Positions 25,424 to 33,372 of a stretch of DNA of 64,000 bases are shown here, in pieces (the first letter of the stretch is position 1; each line of letters opens with the position of its first letter). The notes below the pieces were generated by a model, which was not told the origin of the DNA, made no database searches, and saw only the letters and a list, made by a program, of their open reading frames with translations. The stretch is from assembly GCF_021117345.1 (NCBI RefSeq), contig NZ_CP088261.1, forward strand, positions 1,612,001 through 1,676,000, written 5' to 3'. This stretch comes from Microbacterium sp. cx-55 (lineage in GTDB: Bacteria > Actinomycetota > Actinomycetes > Actinomycetales > Microbacteriaceae). The position numbers and the translations under genes were made by a program.

Positions 25424-28086
25424 GCGCGAGCGGCCTCCAGCGCGGAGGTCACGGCGTCGAGAGCGGCCGGAAGCGCGTCGGCATCCGTCCCGCCGCCCTG
25501 GGCGACGTCGTCCCGCCCGCCGCCGCCGCCGCCGAGCACTGCGGCTGCGGCTTTGGCGAGGACGCCCGCCTTGACACCCGCGTCCCGTGCACCGGCCGTC
25601 GTCGCGACGATGACCACGACGCGCTCACCCGCGACCGCGCCGAGCGCGACGACACCGGCATCCGAGCCGAGTCGGTCCCGCACCTGCAGGGCGAGCGAAC
25701 GCACGTCATCGGCGGACGACACCGCGCCGAGCGAACCGGTGACGACCCGCAGGCCCCCCACCGATCGCGCCTGCGACGCGAGTTCGGGCGCACGACCCGC
25801 GAGCGCCTGCGCTTCGAACGAGGCGATCTTCTTCTCCGCCGCCTTGAGGCTTGCGGCGAGGTCGGCGATGCGCGCCGGCAGCTGGTCGCGCGGCACCTTC
25901 AGCGACCCGCTCAGCTGCGAGACGATCGCCCGCTCCGCGGCGAGGTCACGGAATGCGTCCAGACCGACGAGCGCCTCGACGCGACGTCCGCCCGCACCGA
26001 CCGAGGACTCCCCCACCAGATTGATGAGGCCGATTTCGGCGCTGGATGAGACGTGTGTCCCGGCGCACAGCTCACGCGACCACGGCCCGCCGATGTCGAC
26101 CATCCGCACCGTGTCGCCGTACTTCTCACCGAACAGCGCCATCGCGCCGAGCTCGCGCGCGTCGTCGAGTGCCAGCACTCGCGTCGTGACCTCGAGGTTG
26201 TCGTGCACCGCGTTGTTCGCGATCTCTTCGATCTCGGTGCGTGTTTCGGGCGAGAGTGCCTGACCCCAGGTGAAGTCGAAACGCATGTACCCGGCGCGGT
26301 TGAGCGAACCGGCCTGGGTGGCGGTCTTGCCGAGGGTGTCCCGCAGCGCGGCGTGCACGAGGTGCGTCGCGGAGTGCGCCTGGCGCGCAGCGCGGCGGTT
26401 GGCGGCGTCCACGACCGACGTCGCGGGGTCGCCGACGCCGATCTCGCCGACGGTCACCTCGACGGTGTGGCTGACGAGTCCCGGGACCGGCTTCTGCACG
26501 TCGAGCACGTCGGCCTCGAAGCCGGCTCCCACGATCGCGCCCTTGTCGGCGACCTGGCCGCCGGACTCCGCGTACAGCGCGGTCTCGGCGAGGATGATCT
26601 CCGCGATCTGGCCCGCGCGGGCGCGGTCGGCGGGAACGCCGTCGATCAGGATGCCGAGGACCCGCGACTCCGTCTCGAGGTCGGTGTACCCGGTGAAGAC
26701 GGTCTCACCCTGTGCGCGGAAATCGCGGTAGACGCTGTGATCGGCGATCGCCCGGCGGCGGTTCTTCGCATCCGCCTTCGCGCGGGAACGCTGCTCCTGC
26801 ATGAGGGTGTCGAACGCCGCGCGATCGACGTTGAGGCCTGCTTCCTCCGCGACCTCGAGCGTGAGATCGATCGGGAAACCGTACGTGTCGTGCAGCAGGA
26901 AGGCCTCGGTACCCGCGAGCGAGGTGCCGCCGGCCTGCTTAGTCTGCGCAATGGACAGATCGAGGATCGTCGATCCGGAGGCCAGCGTCCGGAGGAAGGT
27001 CTCCTCCTCGCCGAACGCGTACTGCGAGATCCGCGACCAGTCGTCGGCGACCACCGGGTACGCCGCAGACATCGCGTCACGCGACGCCGCGAACAGTTCG
27101 GGGAACGTGGGGCCGTCGACGCCGAGCAGACGCATCGCGCGCACGGCGCGGCGCATGAGGCGACGCAGGATGTAGCCGCGTCCCTCGTTCGAGGGAGTCA
27201 CGCCGTCGGACAGCAGCATGAGCGAGGAGCGCACGTGGTCGGCGATCACGCGGTAGCGCACGTCGTCCTCGTGTTCGGCGCCGTACGGGCGACCCGACAG
27301 GGCGACGGCACGGTCGAGCACCGGGCGCACCTGGTCGATCTCGTACATGTTCTCGACGCCCTGCTTGATGAACGCGACGCGCTCGAGGCCCATGCCGGTG
27401 TCGATGTTCTTGTTCGGCAACTCGCCGACGATGTCGAAGTCCGTCTTCGATCGCACGTTGGCGATCGAATCCTGCATGAAGACGAGGTTCCAGATCTCCG
27501 TGAAGCGGTTGTCATCGACCGCGGGGCCACCGTCGCGGCCGTACGCGGGACCGCGGTCGAAGTAGATCTCCGAGCAGGGGCCGGCCGGGCCCGGCTGGCC
27601 GGTCGACCAGTAGTTGTCTTCCTTGCCGAGCCGCTGGATGCGCTCGGCCGGCAGGCCCGCGATCCGCTGCCACAGCGCCGCTGCTTCGTCGTCGGTCTCG
27701 TAGACGGTGACCCAGAGGTCCTTCTCGTCGAATCCGAGTCCGCCGGTGGATTCCGCCGACGTCAGCAGCTCCCAGGCGTACGTGATCGCCTGTTCCTTGA
27801 AATAGTCGCCGAACGACCAGTTGCCGAGCATCTGGAAGAACGTGCCGTGCCGCGCCGTGTGCCCTACCTCTTCGATGTCGTTCGTGCGGATGCACTTCTG
27901 CACATCGGCCGCGCGGGGGAAGGGCGCGGGAACCGTGCCGTTCAGGTACGGAACGAAGGGAACCATCCCGGCGACCGTGAACAGCAGCGTCGGGTCATCG
28001 CTGACCAGAGACGCCGACGGGACGATGACGTGATCGTTCTTCTCGAAGTAGGAGAGGTAGCGTGCGGCGATGTCAGCGGTCTTCAT
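25420..28086 (-). CDS. alaS: Alanyl-tRNA synthetase
   Basis: 888 residues, full length. N-terminal class II catalytic core (MKTADIAARYLSYFEKNDHV; TVAGMVPFVPYL), tRNA recognition domain, editing domain with the zinc-binding HSATHLVHAALRD and CAGTHV motifs, and the C-Ala domain ending in a glycine-rich stretch (AAAVLGGGGGGRDDVAQGG). Charges tRNA-Ala and hydrolyses misacylated Ser/Gly-tRNA. Followed by ruvX with a GTGA overlap. Confidence 0.98.
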   Translation of the reverse strand: MKTADIAARYLSYFEKNDHVIVPSASLVSDDPTLLFTVAGMVPFVPYLNGTVPAPFPRAADVQKCIRTNDIEEVGHTARHGTFFQMLGNWSFGDYFKEQAITYAWELLTSAESTGGLGFDEKDLWVTVYETDDEAAALWQRIAGLPAERIQRLGKEDNYWSTGQPGPAGPCSEIYFDRGPAYGRDGGPAVDDNRFTEIWNLVFMQDSIANVRSKTDFDIVGELPNKNIDTGMGLERVAFIKQGVENMYEIDQVRPVLDRAVALSGRPYGAEHEDDVRYRVIADHVRSSLMLLSDGVTPSNEGRGYILRRLMRRAVRAMRLLGVDGPTFPELFAASRDAMSAAYPVVADDWSRISQYAFGEEETFLRTLASGSTILDLSIAQTKQAGGTSLAGTEAFLLHDTYGFPIDLTLEVAEEAGLNVDRAAFDTLMQEQRSRAKADAKNRRRAIADHSVYRDFRAQGETVFTGYTDLETESRVLGILIDGVPADRARAGQIAEIILAETALYAESGGQVADKGAIVGAGFEADVLDVQKPVPGLVSHTVEVTVGEIGVGDPATSVVDAANRRAARQAHSATHLVHAALRDTLGKTATQAGSLNRAGYMRFDFTWGQALSPETRTEIEEIANNAVHDNLEVTTRVLALDDARELGAMALFGEKYGDTVRMVDIGGPWSRELCAGTHVSSSAEIGLINLVGESSVGAGGRRVEALVGLDAFRDLAAERAIVSQLSGSLKVPRDQLPARIADLAASLKAAEKKIASFEAQALAGRAPELASQARSVGGLRVVTGSLGAVSSADDVRSLALQVRDRLGSDAGVVALGAVAGERVVVIVATTAGARDAGVKAGVLAKAAAAVLGGGGGGRDDVAQGGGTDADALPAALDAVTSALEAARA

Positions 28087-28149
28087 GGAGTCTGTTCCTC
28101 GGGAAGGAGCACCCGGACCGATCGGCCCCGGCGCGCACGGCGGTACGGG

Positions 28150-28359
28150 TCAGTCGCGGTCGGCGACGACGGAGGCGACGTCGGAGTCGGAGAACTTGGC
28201 CTGCTCTTCGCGGTAGGCCTCGCCGATGCGGTCGGTGAACTCGGTGATCCGAGCGTCGATCTCGGCGAGCACCTCGTGCCCGCGGGGATCCTTGTTCACG
28301 AGGTGGGCGAGCAGGAACCCGGCCCCCGTGCCGAGCACGAACCACAGGACATTCTTCAC
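28150..28359 (-). CDS. Small membrane-anchored protein between rpsD and alaS (unknown function)
   Basis: About 69 residues from GTG 28359, chosen because AGGAAGAGG lies just upstream and because the protein then starts with its hydrophobic segment KNVLWFVLGTGAGFLLAHLV. The rest is a charged helix (HEVLAEIDARITEFTDRIGEAYREEQ shape) likely on the cytoplasmic side. YtxH-like small proteins look like this. It precedes alaS by 63 bases on the same strand. No function assigned. Confidence 0.75.
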   Translation of the reverse strand: MKNVLWFVLGTGAGFLLAHLVNKDPRGHEVLAEIDARITEFTDRIGEAYREEQAKFSDSDVASVVADRD

Positions 28360-28454
28360 CGGGACCTCTTCCTTGTTGCGGCCGTTCAGCTGGCGGCCCT
28401 CATCCATCGTAGGTGAGAACACCTCAACCGGTCGGTGTGGCCGTGCTCTTCTCC

Positions 28455-28497
28455 GCGCGCTACTTTCCTGCGCGCGCGCCTCAGATCTGTAGCGCGC
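28455..28497. repeat. Imperfect palindrome in the rpsD-small protein gap
   Basis: GCGCGCTAC (28455-28463) and GTAGCGCGC (28489-28497) pair perfectly across 25 bases. A second overlapping pairing (ACTTT near 28462 with AAAGT near 28505) extends the symmetry, so the unit looks like a nested palindrome. The gap 28360-28535 otherwise shows no gene. Confidence 0.5.
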
Positions 28498-28535
28498 ATG
28501 CTGAAAAGTGGCGCGCCGGGGGCTTCGAAGACGAC

Positions 28536-28566
28536 GAAGGGCGCCGGGGATGCCCCGGCGCCCTTC
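28536..28566 (-). terminator. rpsD terminator hairpin
   Basis: GAAGGGCGCCGGGG (28536-28549) and CCCCGGCGCCCTTC (28553-28566): a perfect 14-bp stem with a 3-base loop starting 12 bases after the rpsD stop codon, with no T tract. Confidence 0.85.
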
Positions 28567-28578
28567 ATGCGAGCTGGA

Positions 28579-29208
28579 TCAGCGCGCGGCGTAGTACTCG
28601 ACGACGAGCTGCACGTCGCAGGTCACGGGGACCTCTGCACGCTTCGGGCGACGCACGAGGCGCGCCTGCAGCTTGTCGAGCTCGACCTCGAGGTAGCCCG
28701 GAACGGGGGGCAGGACCTCGGCGTGGCCACCGGCTGCGGCGACCTGGAAGGGCTCGGTTCCCTCGCTGCGGGGCTTCACGTGAATGAGCTGGCCCGGCTT
28801 GACGCGGAACGAGGGGCGGTCGACGATCTGGCCGTCGACCTGGATGTGACGGTGCACGACGAACTGGCGGGCCTGCGCGGTGGTGCGGGCGAAGCCGGCA
28901 CGCACGACGAGGGCGTCCAGACGCATCTCGAGCAGCTCGACGAGGTTCTCACCCGTCAGCCCCTCGGCACGGCGGGACTCGTTGAACGTGTTGCGCATCT
29001 GCTTCTCGCGGATGCCGTACTGCTCGCGAAGGCGCTGCTTCTCGCGCAGACGAACGGCGTAGTCGCTGTCCTGCTTGCGCTTGGTGCGGCCGTGCTCGCC
29101 CGGAGCGTAGGGACGCTTCTCGAGGTACTTGGCGGCCTTCGGGGTGAGCGGGATGCCGAGTGCGCGGCTGAGGCGCACCTTGCGGCGGTCCTGGGACTTC
29201 GTGGTCAC
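28579..29208 (-). CDS. rpsD: 30S ribosomal protein S4
   Basis: 209 residues from GTG 29208 with AAAGGAAC upstream. MTTKSQDRRKVRLSRALGIP is the actinobacterial S4 opening, GEHGRTKRKQDSDYAVRLRE the conserved basic part, and RLDALVVRAGFARTTAQARQ the S4 RNA-binding domain. Primary 16S rRNA binder in 30S assembly. It stands alone rather than in the alpha operon with rpsM-rpsK-rpoA, as is usual in Micrococcales. It has a leader of about 130-140 bases and its own terminator. Confidence 0.98.
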   Translation of the reverse strand: MTTKSQDRRKVRLSRALGIPLTPKAAKYLEKRPYAPGEHGRTKRKQDSDYAVRLREKQRLREQYGIREKQMRNTFNESRRAEGLTGENLVELLEMRLDALVVRAGFARTTAQARQFVVHRHIQVDGQIVDRPSFRVKPGQLIHVKPRSEGTEPFQVAAAGGHAEVLPPVPGYLEVELDKLQARLVRRPKRAEVPVTCDVQLVVEYYAAR

Positions 29209-29352
29209 GAAGTGTTCCTTTCGATGACGCGGTCGTGCCTTTCACGACTCACGGACGTATCTCCCGATTCCCCATTCCGCGCGCACGCCGGGGCGCATCG
29301 GAGCAGTGGATGGAAGGAGGAGATGCCCGAAAACATGGTTTCGAGCCGATTC

Positions 29353-29358
29353 AGCTTA
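29353..29358 (-). promoter_or_regulatory. Candidate -10 box of the rpsD promoter
   Basis: TAAGCT on the minus strand, about 145 bases before the rpsD start, in an unusually AT-rich island. No matching -35 was found. The long leader could hold an S4 autoregulatory structure, but none was recognised. Confidence 0.35.
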
Positions 29359-29399
29359 TCAGACCGGGGCGGAGGAGCCCGGGGCGGGTGCTCCCGCGC

Positions 29400-30728
29400 T
29401 CACGCGGTGCCGTCCAGGATGCGACGGATGCGTTCGAGCCGGGCGGCGACGTCACGTTCGTGCCCGTGCGATGTCGGCTCGTAGTAGCGGTGTCCGACGA
29501 GCGGATCGGGCAGGTACTGCTGCGCCACGACGCCGACATCCGCGTCATGCGGGTAGCGGTAGCCCTTGCCGTGCCCGAGCCGCTTCGCGCCCGCGTAGTG
29601 GGCATCGCGCAGATGATTCGGGACCCGCCCGAATCCGCCGTTTCGGACGTCGGCGATGGCCCGGTCGATCGCGAGGTACGCGGCATTCGACTTCGCGGTG
29701 GACGCGAGGTACGCCGTCGCTTCGGCGAGCGGGATGCGGCCTTCCGGCATGCCGATGAACGCCACGGCGTCGGCGGCGGCGACGGCGATCTGCAGCGCCT
29801 GCGGATCGGCCAAGCCGATGTCCTCCGCGGCGGAGATGACGAGGCGGCGGGCGATGAACCGGGGGTCCTCCCCCGCCTCGATCATGCGCGCGAGGTAGTG
29901 GATCGCCGCATCCACATCGCTCCCCCGGATCGACTTGATGAAGGCGCTGATCACGTCGTAGTGCTCGTCGCCCTGACGGTCGTAGCGCAGGAGCGCGCGA
30001 TCGACCGCCTGCGCCACCACCTCGGCCGTGATCTCAGGAGTGTCATCGGATTCCGGGTCGTCGACCATCGCCGCGGCCGCCTCGAGCGCCGTGAGCGCCC
30101 GTCGGGCGTCGCCCGATGCCATCTGCACCAGCGCCGCGCGGGCGTCGTCGGCGAGTGCGACCGAGCCCGCGAGCCCCCGCGGGTCGCTCACCGCCCGGTC
30201 GACGAGCGAGCGCAGATCGTCATCGCCGAGCGTCTCGAGCGTCAGCAGCAGCGATCGTGACAACAGCGGCGAGATCACGGAGAACGAGGGGTTCTCGGTG
30301 GTCGCCGCGATCAGCACGATCCATCCGTTCTCGACGCCCGGAAGCAGCGCGTCCTGCTGGGCCTTCGTGAATCGGTGGATCTCGTCGAGGAAGAGGATCG
30401 TCGACTGCCCGTAGAGGTCGCGCTGATTCAGCGCGTCCTGCATCACCTCTCGAACGTCTTTCACGCCCGCGGTCACGGCGGAGAGCTCGACGAACCGACG
30501 CCCCGAAGACCGGGCGATCGCCTGCGCGAGTGTCGTCTTCCCCGTGCCGGGGGGACCCCAAAGGATCACCGAGACAGCGCCGTTCGTCTGGCGGGAGCGG
30601 TCTGCCAGCGCCACGAGCGGCGAGCCCGGTCGCAGAAGGTGCCGCTGGCCGGCCACCTCGTCGAGCGAGACCGGCCGCATCCGCACCGCGAGAGGGGTCT
30701 GCCCCTGGAAGAGTGCGCCGCCGGTCAT
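29400..30728 (-). CDS. rarA: Replication-associated recombination protein RarA (MgsA)
   Basis: 442 residues, AAA+ ATPase of the clamp-loader group. [16 protein letters not shown] near the start, Walker [11 protein letters not shown], Walker [21 protein letters not shown], sensor 1 ATTENPSF, and the C-terminal tetramerisation region ([17 protein letters not shown]). Acts at stalled replication forks. It ends 190 bases before rpsD. Neighbour order rarA-rpsD-alaS is typical. Confidence 0.96.
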   Translation of the reverse strand: MTGGALFQGQTPLAVRMRPVSLDEVAGQRHLLRPGSPLVALADRSRQTNGAVSVILWGPPGTGKTTLAQAIARSSGRRFVELSAVTAGVKDVREVMQDALNQRDLYGQSTILFLDEIHRFTKAQQDALLPGVENGWIVLIAATTENPSFSVISPLLSRSLLLTLETLGDDDLRSLVDRAVSDPRGLAGSVALADDARAALVQMASGDARRALTALEAAAAMVDDPESDDTPEITAEVVAQAVDRALLRYDRQGDEHYDVISAFIKSIRGSDVDAAIHYLARMIEAGEDPRFIARRLVISAAEDIGLADPQALQIAVAAADAVAFIGMPEGRIPLAEATAYLASTAKSNAAYLAIDRAIADVRNGGFGRVPNHLRDAHYAGAKRLGHGKGYRYPHDADVGVVAQQYLPDPLVGHRYYEPTSHGHERDVAARLERIRRILDGTA

Positions 30729-30839
30729 CCCTCCAGGCTAGACGTGCGCGCCGACACCGCGTCCGCCCCGCGGCTTTGTCGCTCGCGGGCGGCTGTGCGT
30801 AGGATCGGGCGAGCTCCGGCTCACGGATGAGGAGGAACA

Positions 30840-31091
30840 GTGGCCAACCCGAAGTCACGCGAACAGCGCGCCGAACGCGAGCGTGCTCGCCTGTACCAGG
30901 CCCGACGGGACTTCCACGCCGGCATCAGCCGCCGCCGCGTGCGAGACAACCTCATCGCCGGGATCGCCGGCGGCATCCTCATCCTCGCCGTCGTCGGCGG
31001 ACAGGTCGCGTACTACACGCTCGGACCGGGCGTACCCGCTCCGTCCTCCTCCCCCTCCCCGACGGCGACGCCGTCGATACCCGCGCCCTGA
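30840..31091 (+). CDS. Small single-pass membrane protein (unknown)
   Basis: 83 residues from GTG 30840 preceded by GAGGAGGA. A highly charged N-terminus (KSREQRAERERARLYQARRD), one membrane helix (LIAGIAGGILILAVVGGQVAYY, about 38-59) and a Pro/Ser-rich tail outside. Positive-inside charge suggests N-in topology. Often found next to the DUF349 gene in relatives. Function unknown. Confidence 0.75.
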   Translation: MANPKSREQRAERERARLYQARRDFHAGISRRRVRDNLIAGIAGGILILAVVGGQVAYYTLGPGVPAPSSSPSPTATPSIPAP

Positions 31092-31231
31092 TCGGGGCGC
31101 CGCACGGTCGTCGCGATCGGCTCGGCCGGCCGGACGCGTCATCCCCGGTCGCCGTCCCTCAGCGCTGCGACCGCGGGTACTAGGCTGAATCCGATTGCCC
31201 GACCGCCGATGCGAGCCGCTTGAGGTGCCCC

Positions 31232-32740
31232 GTGACTGCCGCGACAGAACACTCTTCCGATCAGCCCGAAACCGGGATCGTTGATCCCGGCGCCGACGCG
31301 CCCGAGAACATCGCTGAGCCGGTGACGACTCCCGATTCCGTGAACCCCGCCGAGCCCGACGGTGAGCCCGAGCCCGAGCGGGCGTCCGAACCGGAGCCCG
31401 AGCCCGAGGCGGCGAGCGAGCCCGAGGCCGAAAGCACCCCCGAGCCCGTTGCGGCTCCGACGCCGACTCCCGCGATGCCTCGCAAGCCGAAGGCGGCACC
31501 CGTCGCCGTCGAGAACGGCGAGCCCTGGGGCCGCGTCGACGATGACGGAACGGTCTCGGTGCGCGAGGGCGACCAGTGGCGTGTCGTCGGTCAGTATCCC
31601 GACGGCTCCCCCGAGGAGGCGCTCGCCTACTTCACCCGCAAGTACGCCGACCTCGCCAGCGAGGTGACCCTGCTGGAGGTGCGTCAGCGCCGCGGCGGGG
31701 CGTCCGCCTCCGACCTTCGACACACCGCGACGACCCTGCAAGGCAAGCTCGTGGACGCGGCGGCGGTGGGCGATCTCGCTTCCCTCACCTCGCGCCTCGA
31801 CGCCCTGTTCGGCACGCTGCAGGAGGCGACCGCCGCCGAAGCCCAGGTCGCGAAGCAGGCCGTCGATGCCGCCATCGTCGAGCGCACAGCGCTGGTCGAC
31901 CGCGCAGAGGCGATCGCGGCCCGCGACCCGCGCACGGTGCAGTGGAAGCAGGTGTCGGTCGAACTGAACGACCTCTTCGAGCAGTGGCAGGCGCACCAGC
32001 AGAACGGTCCGCGCCTGCCCAAGTCGACGTCGCAGCAGCTCTGGTCCCGATTCCGCGACGCGCGCAGCACCGTGGAGCGGCACCGTCGGGCGTTCTACGC
32101 GGAGCTCGACGAGACCCACAAGCACGCGAAGGACCAGAAGACCCGTCTCGTGGAACGCGCGGAGGCGCTCGCCCCTCGCGGCGAAGAGGGCATTCCCGCG
32201 TACCGCGGACTGCTCGACGAATGGAAGGCCGCCGGACGCGCCGGCAAGAAGGTCGACGACGCGCTCTGGGCTCGGTTCAAGGCTGCGGGCGACGCGCTCT
32301 ACGGCGCACGCATCGAGCGCGAGTCCGTGGAGGCCGAGGAGTCGAAGGGGCGCATCGAACTGAAGCGTGCGGTACTCGAGCGTGCCCGGCCGATCGTCGA
32401 TGTCAAGGACCTCGCCTCCGCGCGCCAGCAGCTGACGGCGATCCAGCGCGAGTGGGACGAGATCGGTCGGATCTTCCCGCGCGACAAGGAGCGGACGCTC
32501 GATGACGAACTGCGCAAGATCGAGACGTCTGTGCGCACGCGGGAAGACGCCGACTGGAAGCGCAACGACCCCGAGACGACCGCCCGCGCGAACGACATGA
32601 CGCGGCAGCTGACCGACGCGATCGAGAAGCTCGAGGCCGACGTCGCCGCCGCCGAGAAGCGCGGCGACGCCCGGGCGACGAAAGAAGCCCAGGCCGCCCT
32701 CGAGGCGCGGAAGGCGTGGCTCCGCGCGATCGGCGGCTGA
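31232..32740 (+). CDS. DUF349 domain-containing coiled-coil protein
   Basis: 502 residues from GTG 31232; a TTG four codons earlier is also open, but the GAGGTG site fits the GTG. Residues 1-95 are acidic and low complexity with Pro-Glu repeats. After a short beta segment (GRVDDDGTVSVREGDQWRVV), the rest is helical repeats of the DUF349 type (WKQVSVELNDLFEQW; AYRGLLDEWKAAGRAGKKVD; ALWARFKAAGDALY). Related proteins have been linked to DNA damage or c-di-AMP responses in some species; no role can be assigned here. Confidence 0.88.
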   Translation: MTAATEHSSDQPETGIVDPGADAPENIAEPVTTPDSVNPAEPDGEPEPERASEPEPEPEAASEPEAESTPEPVAAPTPTPAMPRKPKAAPVAVENGEPWGRVDDDGTVSVREGDQWRVVGQYPDGSPEEALAYFTRKYADLASEVTLLEVRQRRGGASASDLRHTATTLQGKLVDAAAVGDLASLTSRLDALFGTLQEATAAEAQVAKQAVDAAIVERTALVDRAEAIAARDPRTVQWKQVSVELNDLFEQWQAHQQNGPRLPKSTSQQLWSRFRDARSTVERHRRAFYAELDETHKHAKDQKTRLVERAEALAPRGEEGIPAYRGLLDEWKAAGRAGKKVDDALWARFKAAGDALYGARIERESVEAEESKGRIELKRAVLERARPIVDVKDLASARQQLTAIQREWDEIGRIFPRDKERTLDDELRKIETSVRTREDADWKRNDPETTARANDMTRQLTDAIEKLEADVAAAEKRGDARATKEAQAALEARKAWLRAIGG

Positions 32741-32747
32741 CTCCTCC

Positions 32748-32768
32748 CCCGGATGACTGTCATCCGGG
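32748..32768 (+). terminator. Hairpin after the DUF349 gene
   Basis: CCCGGATGAC (32748-32757) and GTCATCCGGG (32759-32768) form a near-perfect palindrome 8 bases after the stop codon; a realistic stem is 9 bp with a 3-base loop, followed by TCTGTCC. Probably terminates the DUF349 transcript. Confidence 0.6.
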
Positions 32769-32779
32769 TCTGTCCACAG

Positions 32780-32820
32780 GTCGCCCGCGACGCCCCCGAA
32801 GAGAGGGCGTCGCGGGCGAC
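32780..32820. repeat. Perfect 16-bp inverted repeat just before the AbiEi-like gene
   Basis: GTCGCCCGCGACGCCC (32780-32795) pairs exactly with GGGCGTCGCGGGCGAC (32805-32820) around a 9-base loop (CCGAAGAGA). It ends 9 bases before the ATG at 32830, so as RNA it would hide or replace the ribosome site. It could be an operator, a second terminator, or a structured leader. Confidence 0.8.
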
Positions 32821-32829
32821 ACTGGTGCG

Positions 32830-33372
32830 ATGACGTCGTTGTTCGTGTACTTCCCCGGTGAGCGGCTGAGCTCGGCCGAACTCAGCGCGGCTTGCCTCGA
32901 CGGGCATCTGGTCGAGCTCGGCGAAGGGTACGTGCCGGCCGACACCGTGGAAACGTCGTGGCTGCGCGCGGCATCGCTCCGCGCGATCGCCGGAACCGAG
33001 CTCGCGGCGATCCTGACGAGTGCGGCGTGGGTGCACGGCGCTCTCGCGGAGCCTCCCGCGCGGCACCGGCTGCAACGCGCCAGTCCGCAGCGGATCCACG
33101 AGCCCATCGGCCGCCGATTCGTCTACCGCGATCCGCAGCTTCCCGCGGGCGACATCGTCCGGATCGCCGAGGTCGCGGTGACGACGCCGGCACGGACGGT
33201 CGCCGACCTCGCCCGCAGCGCGACGCCCACCGATCTGGCGGCGCTCCAGGGCTTCGTCGATACCGACCCGCAGGTTCTGGCGGACGGATGCGAACTGCTG
33301 CGCACCTCGACCCGGATGCCGCACAAGCGAGCCGCGATCGAGATCCTCGAGGATCTGATCAGGACGACGTGA
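32830..33372 (+). CDS. AbiEi-like (type IV antitoxin family) protein, solitary
   Basis: 180 residues from ATG 32830. The C-terminal half has the AbiEi-style segment (DIVRIAEVAVTTPARTVADL) and a helical tail; the N-terminal half (YFPGERLSSAELSAACLDGH) could be a winged helix. In real AbiE systems an AbiEii nucleotidyltransferase toxin follows; here the next gene is convergent rel, so no partner is present. Proteins like this are very common and solitary in Microbacteriaceae, probably transcription regulators. It overlaps the rel 3' end by 14 bases. Confidence 0.65.
   Translation: MTSLFVYFPGERLSSAELSAACLDGHLVELGEGYVPADTVETSWLRAASLRAIAGTELAAILTSAAWVHGALAEPPARHRLQRASPQRIHEPIGRRFVYRDPQLPAGDIVRIAEVAVTTPARTVADLARSATPTDLAALQGFVDTDPQVLADGCELLRTSTRMPHKRAAIEILEDLIRTT

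Noticed and set aside
32830..33372. Complete AbiE abortive-infection system
   Set aside because: No AbiEii toxin gene on either side.
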